64,000 bases of DNA from Pontibacter sp. SGAir0037 (GTDB taxonomy: Bacteria > Bacteroidota > Bacteroidia > Cytophagales > Hymenobacteraceae): the NCBI RefSeq assembly GCF_005491705.1, contig NZ_CP028092.1, forward strand, positions 3,162,001-3,226,000, written 5' to 3'. Position numbers and translations under genes: made by a program. This document shows positions 28,043 to 35,762 of this stretch, one piece after another. The notes beneath the pieces were generated by a model. That model did not search any database and was not told the DNA's origin. It worked only from the letters and a program-made list of their open reading frames with translations. Position 1 is the stretch's first letter; each line of letters begins with the position of its first letter.

Positions 28043-28798
28043 TCAGCTCTCGTGCTGAAAGTGCTGCTCTTTAATTTTGGCTATGGCAGCAGCCTTGTTT
28101 TCTTCTGAAAGTATACCGCCCGTAAGGTTATTGCCGCCGTATACCGTTCTCTCACCAGCCAGTGCTACTAAAGTTACCTTTTTGCGCTCTCCCGGCTCAA
28201 AGCGTACTGCTGTGCCGGCCGGTATGTTCAAGCGAAACCCAAACGCTTTTTCCCGATCGAACTTTAAGGCCGCATTGGTTTCAATGAAAGGATAATGCGA
28301 CCCGACCTGCACCGGCCGGTCTCCCATGTTGGTTACCTCCACCTCTACTGTAGCCCGCCCTTCATTCAGGATCAGTTCACCTGCTGATAATATATACTCT
28401 CCCGGGTTAGCATTCACCAAGTTATCCGGTGAGGCTGTTTTAGGGCTGCGGCTAAGCCCGGAACCATAAAGCGCCAGTTCTGGGGAACCACTGTTCCGAC
28501 AAACAGGGTGGTGTACAGTCACCAGCTTTGTGCCATCCGGGAAAGTACCTTCTACCTGCACTTCAGCAATCATATCAGCCACGCCCTCCATCACATCCTG
28601 CAGGCCTAAAATCTGTTTTCCCAAGTTCATAAGCGAGGCTACGCTTTCTCCATCCCTGATAAATTCGAGCAGTTGGGTGGCAATAAGAGCTACTGACTCC
28701 GGGTAATTTAACTTCAGCCCTCGGGCATACCGTTTCTGGGCTACAAAACCTGCATTGTGCAGTACAAGCTTATCTATATCTTTAGGAGAAAGGTGCAT
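28043..28798 (-). CDS. ureAB: Urease gamma-beta fusion subunit (UreA-UreB)
   Basis: A 251-residue fusion of both small urease subunits. Residues 1-99 are UreA ([34 protein letters not shown] is the family start; [17 protein letters not shown] its end). A linker of about 30 residues rich in Ser/Pro follows. Residues 131-251 are UreB ([57 protein letters not shown], and the GGN turn). The same kind of fusion is well known in Helicobacter (there called UreA); in most bacteria the two are separate genes. ATG at 28798, preceded by AGGAGAAAGG on the minus-strand complement region. First structural gene after the nickel permease. Confidence 0.95.
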   Translation of the reverse strand: MHLSPKDIDKLVLHNAGFVAQKRYARGLKLNYPESVALIATQLLEFIRDGESVASLMNLGKQILGLQDVMEGVADMIAEVQVEGTFPDGTKLVTVHHPVCRNSGSPELALYGSGLSRSPKTASPDNLVNANPGEYILSAGELILNEGRATVEVEVTNMGDRPVQVGSHYPFIETNAALKFDREKAFGFRLNIPAGTAVRFEPGERKKVTLVALAGERTVYGGNNLTGGILSEENKAAAIAKIKEQHFQHES

Positions 28799-28888
28799 GA
28801 TCTTGAGTTAGAGAGGTAGAAAGTTAACATTCAAATATTTAAAGATTAAAAGTAAAAGACCTGATACACGATACCTGCACCGGTCCTG

Positions 28889-29494
28889 CTACAGCACCAT
28901 ATTTTCATAGATCATCCAGCTACCGTACAGGATGCAGATCAGGGAAGAAACGACAACGATTCCTGCTCTTACGCTCTTGTTAATTTTCATGCGCTGGGTA
29001 AAGGGAATGCTGAAAAGGCCTGCCGCGATAAACATACCGATGATAGAGCCAATGCCAAAAACAAACAGGTATGTGATGCCCAGCATCGGATCGCTGATTT
29101 CGCTCATAACCAGCAGCACCAAAGCACCACTTCCTGCTAAACCATGCACTAACCCAATTGTATAGGCAAAACTATGCTGGTAGCGTGGTATCCTGGTTTT
29201 GCTAAAGTTGTTCTTGTTGGTAAGCCTGCTGATTCCCATTACAATGAGCATAACTCCCACCCCTGCCTCAAAGTAGCCGGAGTTTAAAAAGGTGGCCCTG
29301 CTTAAGATAATAACCGAACCTATGACAACGATAGTAGTGGTATGGCCAAGCCCCCAGTAAAAGCCATCTTTTACCGCTAATACCATACTATCGCGCTTCG
29401 AAACTATATTACTGACAGCAATAAGATGATCTGCTTCAAAAGCATGGCCCATGCCTACCAGTGCCGCAAATAAAATGGGTAAAAGAGCCTCCAT
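28889..29494 (-). CDS. Nickel permease of the UreH / NicO type
   Basis: A 201-residue membrane protein with about six hydrophobic segments. The N-terminal helix carries GHAFEADHLIAV, the H-x4-D-H signature of NiCoT/UreH-type nickel transporters, and a second conserved GLGHTTTI follows, with GLVHGLAGSGALVLL later. This matches the small UreH nickel permease type (first described in thermophilic Bacillus urease clusters). It lies 90 bases upstream of ureAB on the same strand, the expected place for a nickel importer serving urease. Cobalt transport cannot be excluded from sequence. ATG at 29494; divergent from the bestrophin-like gene. Confidence 0.9.
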   Translation of the reverse strand: MEALLPILFAALVGMGHAFEADHLIAVSNIVSKRDSMVLAVKDGFYWGLGHTTTIVVIGSVIILSRATFLNSGYFEAGVGVMLIVMGISRLTNKNNFSKTRIPRYQHSFAYTIGLVHGLAGSGALVLLVMSEISDPMLGITYLFVFGIGSIIGMFIAAGLFSIPFTQRMKINKSVRAGIVVVSSLICILYGSWMIYENMVL

Positions 29495-29719
29495 GCAGCT
29501 TGCGTTGTTTTGATAAAATTATTTCAATATAAAAAAAATATTAATAAAAGCTCAACCTGCACCACATATAGTTAAAACTACAGCAAAATATTCCAGACAC
29601 ACTGATTTTATTCTTTAAGAGATGCTTAAGAGAAACAGCTAAACATATAGCCGCCAGAAGAAGTACTATAAGAAAGCAAATAATTCAGACGCCTGTCGGC
29701 CTACTTAACAGCTATTGTC

Positions 29720-30634
29720 ATGCTTATAGAAACACGAATACCACCTAAGTACATTTTTGATAAAATCAGAAACAATGTATTCAGGGTCCTGCTGTTTTCC
29801 ATTGCATTCCACCTTCTAAAGCTTTTCGTTTTTGATTACCTGCCTAATATTCCGCTGCAATTGCCAACAGTGTTAGGTACTTCTATTTCGTTGCTGCTTG
29901 CCTTCCGGCTTAACCAATCTTATGATCGCTGGTGGGAAGCAAGAAAGGTATGGGGAGCTATTGTGAACGATTCCCGCTCGCTTGTTATCCAGTTAAAAGG
30001 CTTTATTGCCACAGAAGCAATGGCATCGGGAGATGCTTCTTCCACTTTAACGAAAATGGCCTATCGCCAGATAGCCTGGTGCTATTGCCTTGGCAAGTCG
30101 TTACGCGGGCAGGCGTTCGATCTTAATCATATGGCGGAGTTTTTATCGCCAGCCGAGCTGGACTTTATTCAGACTCAAAACAATAAGCCTTATGCTCTGC
30201 TTATGCTGCACATGGCCGACTTAAAAAAATTACATGAAGAAGGCGCTATCAATGCGTATCAGCAGGTACAACTCGACAGCACCATTGTGCGCCTATGCGA
30301 TTCGATGGGCAAGGCCGAGCGGATAAAAAACACAGTGTTTCCGGTGACTTATGGCTTGTTTGTGCACTTCTTTATTTACCTGTTCCTGGTAACGCTCTCA
30401 TTAGCCCTGGTAGAGTTGGTAGGTGTATGGGAAATTCCTATTCTCACGTTCATTGCCTCTACTTTCTTCCTGATAGAAAAAACCGCCAAGCACATGCAGG
30501 AGCCTTTCGATAACAAACCAACCGATACATCGGTAACGGCCATTGCCAGAACCATAGAAATAAACCTGAAGCAAATTTTACAGGAGCCCAATGTACCTGC
30601 TCCTTTGGCCCCGGAAGCATTTTATATGATGTAG
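29720..30634 (+). CDS. Bestrophin-type ion channel protein (UPF0187)
   Basis: A 304-residue membrane protein of the bacterial bestrophin family. The best-known block, RLNQSYDRWWEARKVWGAIVNDSRSLV (residues 66-92), is easily seen, together with the first pore helices (LLFSIAFHLLKLFVFDYLP), a central polar helical region and the C-terminal pair (FPVTYGLFVHFFIYLFLVTLSLAL and the IPILTFIASTFFLIEKTA block). Homologues form pentameric cation or anion channels; ion preference here is unknown. ATG at 29720. Although it is divergent from the nickel permease, nothing ties it to urease function. Closed by a long inverted repeat. Confidence 0.9.
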   Translation: MLIETRIPPKYIFDKIRNNVFRVLLFSIAFHLLKLFVFDYLPNIPLQLPTVLGTSISLLLAFRLNQSYDRWWEARKVWGAIVNDSRSLVIQLKGFIATEAMASGDASSTLTKMAYRQIAWCYCLGKSLRGQAFDLNHMAEFLSPAELDFIQTQNNKPYALLMLHMADLKKLHEEGAINAYQQVQLDSTIVRLCDSMGKAERIKNTVFPVTYGLFVHFFIYLFLVTLSLALVELVGVWEIPILTFIASTFFLIEKTAKHMQEPFDNKPTDTSVTAIARTIEINLKQILQEPNVPAPLAPEAFYMM

Positions 30635-30751
30635 TACCTTACTGGCTGCACACAGCACTTCAACCAGAAAAGGAATAAACGCTGAAATAAAATACAGACC
30701 GAACCAGTGGCAAAGCCATTTATCTGAAGTCTTTCCTAGATAAAATAAAAA

Positions 30752-30823
30752 CATTCCGAATAAAGGGAGCTACTGTGCAGGTAAGGTTATCGGCCAATGC
30801 AGCTTCTCACTTTATTCGGAATG
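30752..30823. terminator. Long-loop inverted repeat between convergent genes
   Basis: CATTCCGAATAAAG (30752-30765) pairs exactly with CTTTATTCGGAATG (30810-30823). The 44-base middle can form a further weak stem. It sits between bestrophin (plus, ends 30634) and the aldehyde dehydrogenase (minus, ends 30848). Without long T runs it may be a processing or pausing structure rather than a simple terminator. Confidence 0.5.
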
Positions 30824-30847
30824 CGACTTAACAGGAATTTCTATTCC

Positions 30848-32497
30848 TTAGAAAATAAATTTTGTACTCAGGAAGTTGGATTCTTCACCACCTACAATCT
30901 CATTGATCAACTTTTTGTTGCTATCGTTAAGCTTTGTAGCCACCAGAGAGCGGATGGAGAATGAACGCAGCGCATCTACAACGGACAAGGTACCTTCGGC
31001 ACTGTCTTTACGCCCTGTGAACGGGAACGTATCTGGTCCGCGCTGGCACTGGCAGTTGATGTTTACACGGCTCACCTGGTTCACCAAAGGGTCGATCAGC
31101 GAAGCAACCTCAGTGGCATCGTTACTGAAAATGCTTACCTGCTGCCCATGTGTCGAGTCAATCAGGTACTGGATAGGCTCCTCCAGATCATTGAAAGGCA
31201 CCACCGGAATTACCGGACCAAACTGTTCTTCACGGTATACCTTCATGTTTTCATTCACCGGATATAGAATAGCCGGGTAAACAAAGGATTCAAAAGAAGT
31301 GCCGCCCCCTTCATTCACAACAGAGGCTCCATAGGCAACAGCATCATCTATCAGGTCTTTTAGATACGCAGGTTTTTGAGGCTCCGGCAGCGGTGTTAAA
31401 GCAACGCCTTTCTCCCATGGCATACCATACTTCAGTTTTCCTACAGCTGCACTCAATTCGGCCAGGAACTGCTCTACTTTAGAACGATGCACATAAATTA
31501 TTTTCAGGGCCGTACAACGTTGTCCGTTAAAAGACAAAGCCCCCAGAACCGTTTCAGAAACCGCCAGGCTTACATCGGCATTTTCGGTTACAATAGCCGC
31601 ATTTTTTGCATCAAGCCCCAGGATAGCACGCAGGCGGTTTACTTTAGGGTGCAGCTTCTTTAGTTCATCTGCTACTTTGCTCGAGCCGATCAGGGTAAGC
31701 ACATTTATTTTACCTGATTGCATCAGGCCAGGCACAATGGTGTTGCCACGACCATAGATCGTGTTTACAACGCCTTTCGGAAAGCTTTCTCTAAAAGCCT
31801 CCAGCAAAGGGTAGTGCAGTAAAGTACCGTGCTTTGGCGGCTTAAACAGCAAGGTATTGCCCATGATAAGGGCTGGAATAAGTGTTGTAAAGGTCTCGTT
31901 CAGCGGGTAATTGAATGGCCCCATACACAGCACCACCCCCAGCGGCGAACGACGTACCTGTGCCACAATGCCCTGCTCAATTTCAAATTTAGACGATTGG
32001 CGGTCCAGGTCTTTCAGAGCATCGATGGTTGCATAAATATACTCTACCGTTCTGTCAAACTCTTTAACCGAATCTGCATAGGATTTGCCGATTTCCCACA
32101 TGATGAGCTTCACCACAATATCTTTCTGCTCAATCATCTTATGTGTAAACTTTTCGACACAGCTGATCCTGTCCTGCACACTCATCGTTGGCCATTGTCC
32201 GCGCCCGTTGTCATAAGCAGCTACGGCAGCATCTAGCGCCTCCATAGCCTCTTTTGCAGTACAGACAGGGTATGTTCCGATTATTTTGCGCTTATAACCA
32301 GCTTCAGATTTTATAGCAACCGGAGAATAAACGGTATGCACATCTCCATCCCACTTTTTCATCTCTCCGTTCGAGAGATACTCGCGCTGGTGGATTTCTT
32401 CCTCCAGTTTGTAGGCAATAGGAATCTGGTATTCCTCCACAAAGATGGATTTTAACCGATCTTCGGTAACATCTAAGGTAGGTTCTGTTACTTCCAT
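30848..32497 (-). CDS. gapN: NADP-dependent (non-phosphorylating) glyceraldehyde-3-phosphate dehydrogenase-like ALDH
   Basis: A 549-residue aldehyde dehydrogenase. Conserved parts include GPFNYPLNET (cofactor/oxyanion Asn), LLFKPPKHG, LIGSSKVAD, and the catalytic Cys328 in FNGQRCTALK, followed by EEQFGPVIPVVPF and NINCQCQRGPDTFPFTG. The GPFNYPLN and SF-GQRCTA patterns are closest to GapN, which oxidises glyceraldehyde-3-phosphate to 3-phosphoglycerate with NADP+ and no phosphate. A different phosphorylated aldehyde remains possible. It is longer than usual (GapN is about 480 residues) by a 40-60 residue N-terminal part (FVEEYQIPIAYKLEEEIHQREYL). The frame runs to a TTG at 32524, but the ATG at 32497 is preferred. 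Monocistronic. Confidence 0.82.
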   Translation of the reverse strand: MEVTEPTLDVTEDRLKSIFVEEYQIPIAYKLEEEIHQREYLSNGEMKKWDGDVHTVYSPVAIKSEAGYKRKIIGTYPVCTAKEAMEALDAAVAAYDNGRGQWPTMSVQDRISCVEKFTHKMIEQKDIVVKLIMWEIGKSYADSVKEFDRTVEYIYATIDALKDLDRQSSKFEIEQGIVAQVRRSPLGVVLCMGPFNYPLNETFTTLIPALIMGNTLLFKPPKHGTLLHYPLLEAFRESFPKGVVNTIYGRGNTIVPGLMQSGKINVLTLIGSSKVADELKKLHPKVNRLRAILGLDAKNAAIVTENADVSLAVSETVLGALSFNGQRCTALKIIYVHRSKVEQFLAELSAAVGKLKYGMPWEKGVALTPLPEPQKPAYLKDLIDDAVAYGASVVNEGGGTSFESFVYPAILYPVNENMKVYREEQFGPVIPVVPFNDLEEPIQYLIDSTHGQQVSIFSNDATEVASLIDPLVNQVSRVNINCQCQRGPDTFPFTGRKDSAEGTLSVVDALRSFSIRSLVATKLNDSNKKLINEIVGGEESNFLSTKFIF

Positions 32498-32710
32498 AGT
32501 CAATAACTGTTTAAAATTTCGCAAAATTCACCCTGCAAGCTTAACATTAAAACAACAACAAGGCTAAAACGCTGCCAATATAACTATAAATTGACAGGCT
32601 CAAAAAGAAAATGCTGTTATTTTAGAAAAATGCACAGAAGAACACCTAAGTATAATCACTCAGAGAAAAATTTTAAACAGCAGCCGAAAAAAAACAGCTC
32701 CTACAGGTTA

Positions 32711-34237
32711 CTACTCTACCAGTTGATACGCTGGATTAACTTTTCCGGCCTCGAGGTGCAACACATGGTTGATACAGGCCGGAATATCTTCCTGGTAGTG
32801 CGTTACATAAATAATGGTGGTATCGCTGTGCGTACAGATAGCCTCCAGAAGCTGCTTGAACCGCTTCTGTTGTTTTGGATCAAGCCCCTGGCAAGGCTCA
32901 TCGAGGATAAGCAATGGAGGGCACTTAACTAATGCCCTAGCCAGCAGGCACAGCCTTTGCACACTGGCAGCGACCTGCTTCACCTGCTTGTTTGCCTCCT
33001 GCTCTATCCCTAGTAACTGCATCCAGCGCAAGGCCTCAGCAGCTTTAGCAGGTTCGCTTGGCCGGGTGAGGCCTAATGTATCGTAGAATCCTGATTCAAT
33101 TACCTGCAGGCAGGTGTTATGATATGGAAAGTACTGGTACAGCTCCGGAGATACAAAACCGATCCTTCTTTTTATATCCCATATGCTTTCGCCACTGCCT
33201 CTTTTTTTATCGAAAAGGGTAATCTTTTGGGCATACGACTGCGGATTATCGCCATTAACAAGGCTGAGCAGAGTAGTTTTACCGGCTCCGTTCTTACCCA
33301 GCAATGCCCACCGTTCTCCGGCTTTTACATGCCAGTTTATACGACTGAGCACTTGCTTGTCGCCATATCTAATAGAGACATCCTGCATGTGCACAATAGT
33401 ATGAAACACTTCAGGATGCTCCGAAGCAAGCAGTTCCTGCAGTTCTTCCTCATCTGGCGTAACATGGGCAACCAGATGCACCAGATCCGGGTGATACACA
33501 CTTTTAGGCACCGTGCGCACTATCTTTCCTTCCTGTAACACGGCCACATGCGTAATAACATCCGGAATTTCTGTTGGAGAGGTAGCCATGATGATGGTAA
33601 TTCCTGAAGCAGCTATCTCTGCTATAATGGCATCCAGATCGAGCCGTGTCTGCACATCCAGGCCTGTAAGCGGGTTGTCCAGCAGTAACAGTTTGGGGTG
33701 CTTACGTAGCGCAGCTGCCAATAAAAGTCGCTTTGTTTCTCCATTCGAAAGCTTTATAAGCTGCTTTTGCAGCAAAGCTTCGAGCTGAAAAGTAGCAACC
33801 ACCTTCTCATAAGACCAGTAGCTATGGGCTATATAAGAGGGGCTGATTCCGCTCAGATAATCCTGTACCGTGGGAGCATCCTCAGAATCCTGAGAGTGGT
33901 AGCGCTGCTGATAATAAAAGTCTGCCTGGTTAGACAAATTTCTGAAGTCATGCTTCTGCGACACCTCTGCCACCAGATTATGGTAAGTAAACAACGGATC
34001 ATCCTGCGGATGCTGCTCCTGGAACTCCTTAAAATAATGGTGTTCCACATGACCTTTCGCAATACTATAACTTCCCGCAATTGTCTTTAACAGCGTAGAT
34101 TTGCCGGAACCACTCTCCCCCACCAGGGCCCAATGCTCTCCTTTATTTACAAGAAAGGTTAAATCCTGGAATAACATGTGGTTTTGATGACGTACCGTAA
34201 TATGGTTGAGCGAGAGGATGGGGTGCGAAAAAGACAT
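32711..34237 (-). CDS. ABC-type ATPase with two ATP-binding domains, ModF-like
   Basis: A 508-residue soluble protein with two ABC domains and no membrane part. Domain 1 has Walker A GESGSGKST (residues 40-48), a signature-like LSNGETKRL and Walker B LLLLDNPLTGLD. Domain 2 has Walker A GKNGAGKTT (about residue 310-320), a degenerate signature region (VAASVQRLCLLARAL) and LLILDEPCQGLD. This arrangement is that of ModF (PhrA), whose role is unclear and which has often been linked to molybdate or photoreactivation; no modABC is here. The frame can be extended 53 codons upstream, but the ATG at 34237 starts the domain directly. Function: regulatory or cytoplasmic ATPase, not assigned. Confidence 0.82.
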   Translation of the reverse strand: MSFSHPILSLNHITVRHQNHMLFQDLTFLVNKGEHWALVGESGSGKSTLLKTIAGSYSIAKGHVEHHYFKEFQEQHPQDDPLFTYHNLVAEVSQKHDFRNLSNQADFYYQQRYHSQDSEDAPTVQDYLSGISPSYIAHSYWSYEKVVATFQLEALLQKQLIKLSNGETKRLLLAAALRKHPKLLLLDNPLTGLDVQTRLDLDAIIAEIAASGITIIMATSPTEIPDVITHVAVLQEGKIVRTVPKSVYHPDLVHLVAHVTPDEEELQELLASEHPEVFHTIVHMQDVSIRYGDKQVLSRINWHVKAGERWALLGKNGAGKTTLLSLVNGDNPQSYAQKITLFDKKRGSGESIWDIKRRIGFVSPELYQYFPYHNTCLQVIESGFYDTLGLTRPSEPAKAAEALRWMQLLGIEQEANKQVKQVAASVQRLCLLARALVKCPPLLILDEPCQGLDPKQQKRFKQLLEAICTHSDTTIIYVTHYQEDIPACINHVLHLEAGKVNPAYQLVE

Positions 34238-34438
34238 ATTTATTGGCCTAGGTTTGTTTTCGATCTGTTTTGCCTTCACACTTCCATACAGGTATAGCGT
34301 AAGAGCCGTAACTTTTGCCAAAATAAGAAATAGCACGATAGTTTCCTGCACCTGAGGCTCCAAATTTTGAACAGCTGTTGTGCTGCCTCTACCCAAAACA
34401 AGCCGGTTTTAAGAAGAATCTTTTTATAATGCTTTTCC

Positions 34439-34467
34439 AAAAAACAAAAGGAGGCCTAAGCCTCCTT
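34439..34467 (-). terminator. Rho-independent terminator after the cupin gene
   Basis: AAGGAGGC (34448-34455) pairs with GCCTCCTT (34460-34467) around a 4-base loop; the minus-strand continuation is TTTTGTTTTTT. It terminates the cupin gene on its right. Confidence 0.88.
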
Positions 34468-34504
34468 CCAAAAACTATTACTGATTTCTCTATTGAGTAA
34501 GATG

Positions 34505-34996
34505 TTATCTACCAAAGTCATCCTGCACCCGCACGATATCATCTTCATCCGATGGATTGTTCACATCGGTATGCTGCCAGATTTCGGCCAGTACACCCCA
34601 TTCTTTTAAACCCACTAAACGATGGCGTTCACCTTGCTTAAGTGTGATCAGTTGTCCTGGTTCGTATTCATTTAAGGCTCCCTCTTCATCTGTATCGCTG
34701 GTAACAACACCAACCTTGCCCTGAACAACTTTCCAGATTTCAGCGCGGCGGTGGTGATACTGCCAGGAAAGGCGCTTTTCAGGGGCTACAATTAAAATTT
34801 TAGGGCTTAGCTTACCTGATATCTTCAGTTGATCGATAGGCATCCCGTCAAAATAAGTATCGGCAAAAGCCTGTGCCTGATCTTCGTTAATAACAAAGAA
34901 TCCTCCCCATGGGCGGGTCTGATCCTGTTTATCAATTGTGAATCCCTGTTCCGTTAACTTTTGTTCTGTTACCTGGAATAGCTGTTCTTTCTCCAT
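34505..34996 (-). CDS. Cupin protein related to the mannose-6-phosphate isomerase type II domain
   Basis: A 163-residue protein with a single cupin barrel. Residues 60-140 show SPKILIVAPEKRLSWQYHHRRAEIWKVVQG (metal-binding His-His and Glu), GQLITLKQGERHRLVGL, and AEIWQHTD, the pattern of the C-terminal isomerase cupin of ManC-type proteins. Stand-alone copies in Bacteroidota are often labelled phosphoheptose or mannose isomerase; true substrate is not known, and a role in mannose-6-P/fructose-6-P interconversion is possible but unproven. ATG at 34996. It is monocistronic and ends with a strong terminator. Confidence 0.78.
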   Translation of the reverse strand: MEKEQLFQVTEQKLTEQGFTIDKQDQTRPWGGFFVINEDQAQAFADTYFDGMPIDQLKISGKLSPKILIVAPEKRLSWQYHHRRAEIWKVVQGKVGVVTSDTDEEGALNEYEPGQLITLKQGERHRLVGLKEWGVLAEIWQHTDVNNPSDEDDIVRVQDDFGR

Positions 34997-35762
34997 GTTT
35001 TATAGTTTGTTATAATTTACTCTAAAAAAGACATCGTCCTTCATTTGATGCTAAAATTGCACAATAAAATTTAAAACAGCGGCTATCTGTAAAAATTTTC
35101 AAAACTGACTGTTTCGCTTTCCCTCCATCAGCCTCCGCGTCTGGCTTGGAATATACCTGAGAAGCATTTTAAATTAGGTAAACAAGACCATCGCAGATGC
35201 CTAAATGCTATAGGGCAGACCACCCAGTTTAGGCATTTATACCTTTATTGTTTTTTTAAGGCATCATAACCTTTAAGTATTATTGCCCAAAACACCAGCT
35301 ATAAAACTTTACTTATACGCAGCAAATTCCTTCACATATTTCCGCCCTCATCTAACATAATTACTATCTGCTTATACTGTTCTCGGCCACATATCATATT
35401 CTCCAGCACCTATCTAACGGATTAAAAACCAAATATTACATTAATAAAATTTAACACATTTTATTATCTGTTGCCTCATTTAAAAGAAGCAGTTATGCTA
35501 CTTTAATAAAATACTTATCTAAAGTTTAATTTATTTAAATTTTTATCCTCAAAAATTCAGAGACTACTAATTAAACCCTCTCAACAAAGCATATATTTAA
35601 TAATTAGTCAAAATATAAGATAAAAATTTACCACTCTAATAAGTTAAATCACAAACTTAGGTAAGTATACTAAATCAGTTTCTTTGTTTTTATCAATTTT
35701 ATATTTTATCTTCATGATTTCTCCCTAATAAAGAAATCTCACAAATACATTGTAATTAGTTA
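34997..35762. other. 766-base AT-rich gene-free region upstream of gltB
   Basis: No coding sequence is visible on either strand. It contains a stem at 35197-35236 and many T-rich tracts from 35240 onward; the last 250 bases are strongly A+T rich, including poly-T/A stretches near the gltB start. It presumably holds divergent promoters for the cupin (minus) and gltB (plus). A TTTG followed about 20 bases later by TATCTTCA near 35680-35716 loosely fits the Bacteroidota -33/-7 pattern, but this is not firm. Confidence 0.55.
35197..35236 (+). promoter_or_regulatory. Stem-loop in the long gltB leader region
   Basis: ATGCCTAAA (35197-35205) pairs with TTTAGGCAT (35228-35236); inside, GGG and CCC can extend the fold. 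About 20 bases later comes TTATTGTTTTTTT. It lies 527 bases before the gltB ATG. Whether it is a terminator, a leader structure or chance is open. Confidence 0.3.

Noticed and set aside
29720..30634. Bestrophin-like gene considered as part of the urease cluster (acid or urea channel)
   Set aside because: It is divergent, has its own upstream region, and the family is not tied to urea transport (UreI/Yut types look different).
34238..34396. N-terminal extension of the ModF-like gene (53 extra codons)
   Set aside because: The extension has a hydrophobic stretch unlike ModF-type proteins, and the ATPase domain starts properly at the ATG at 34237.
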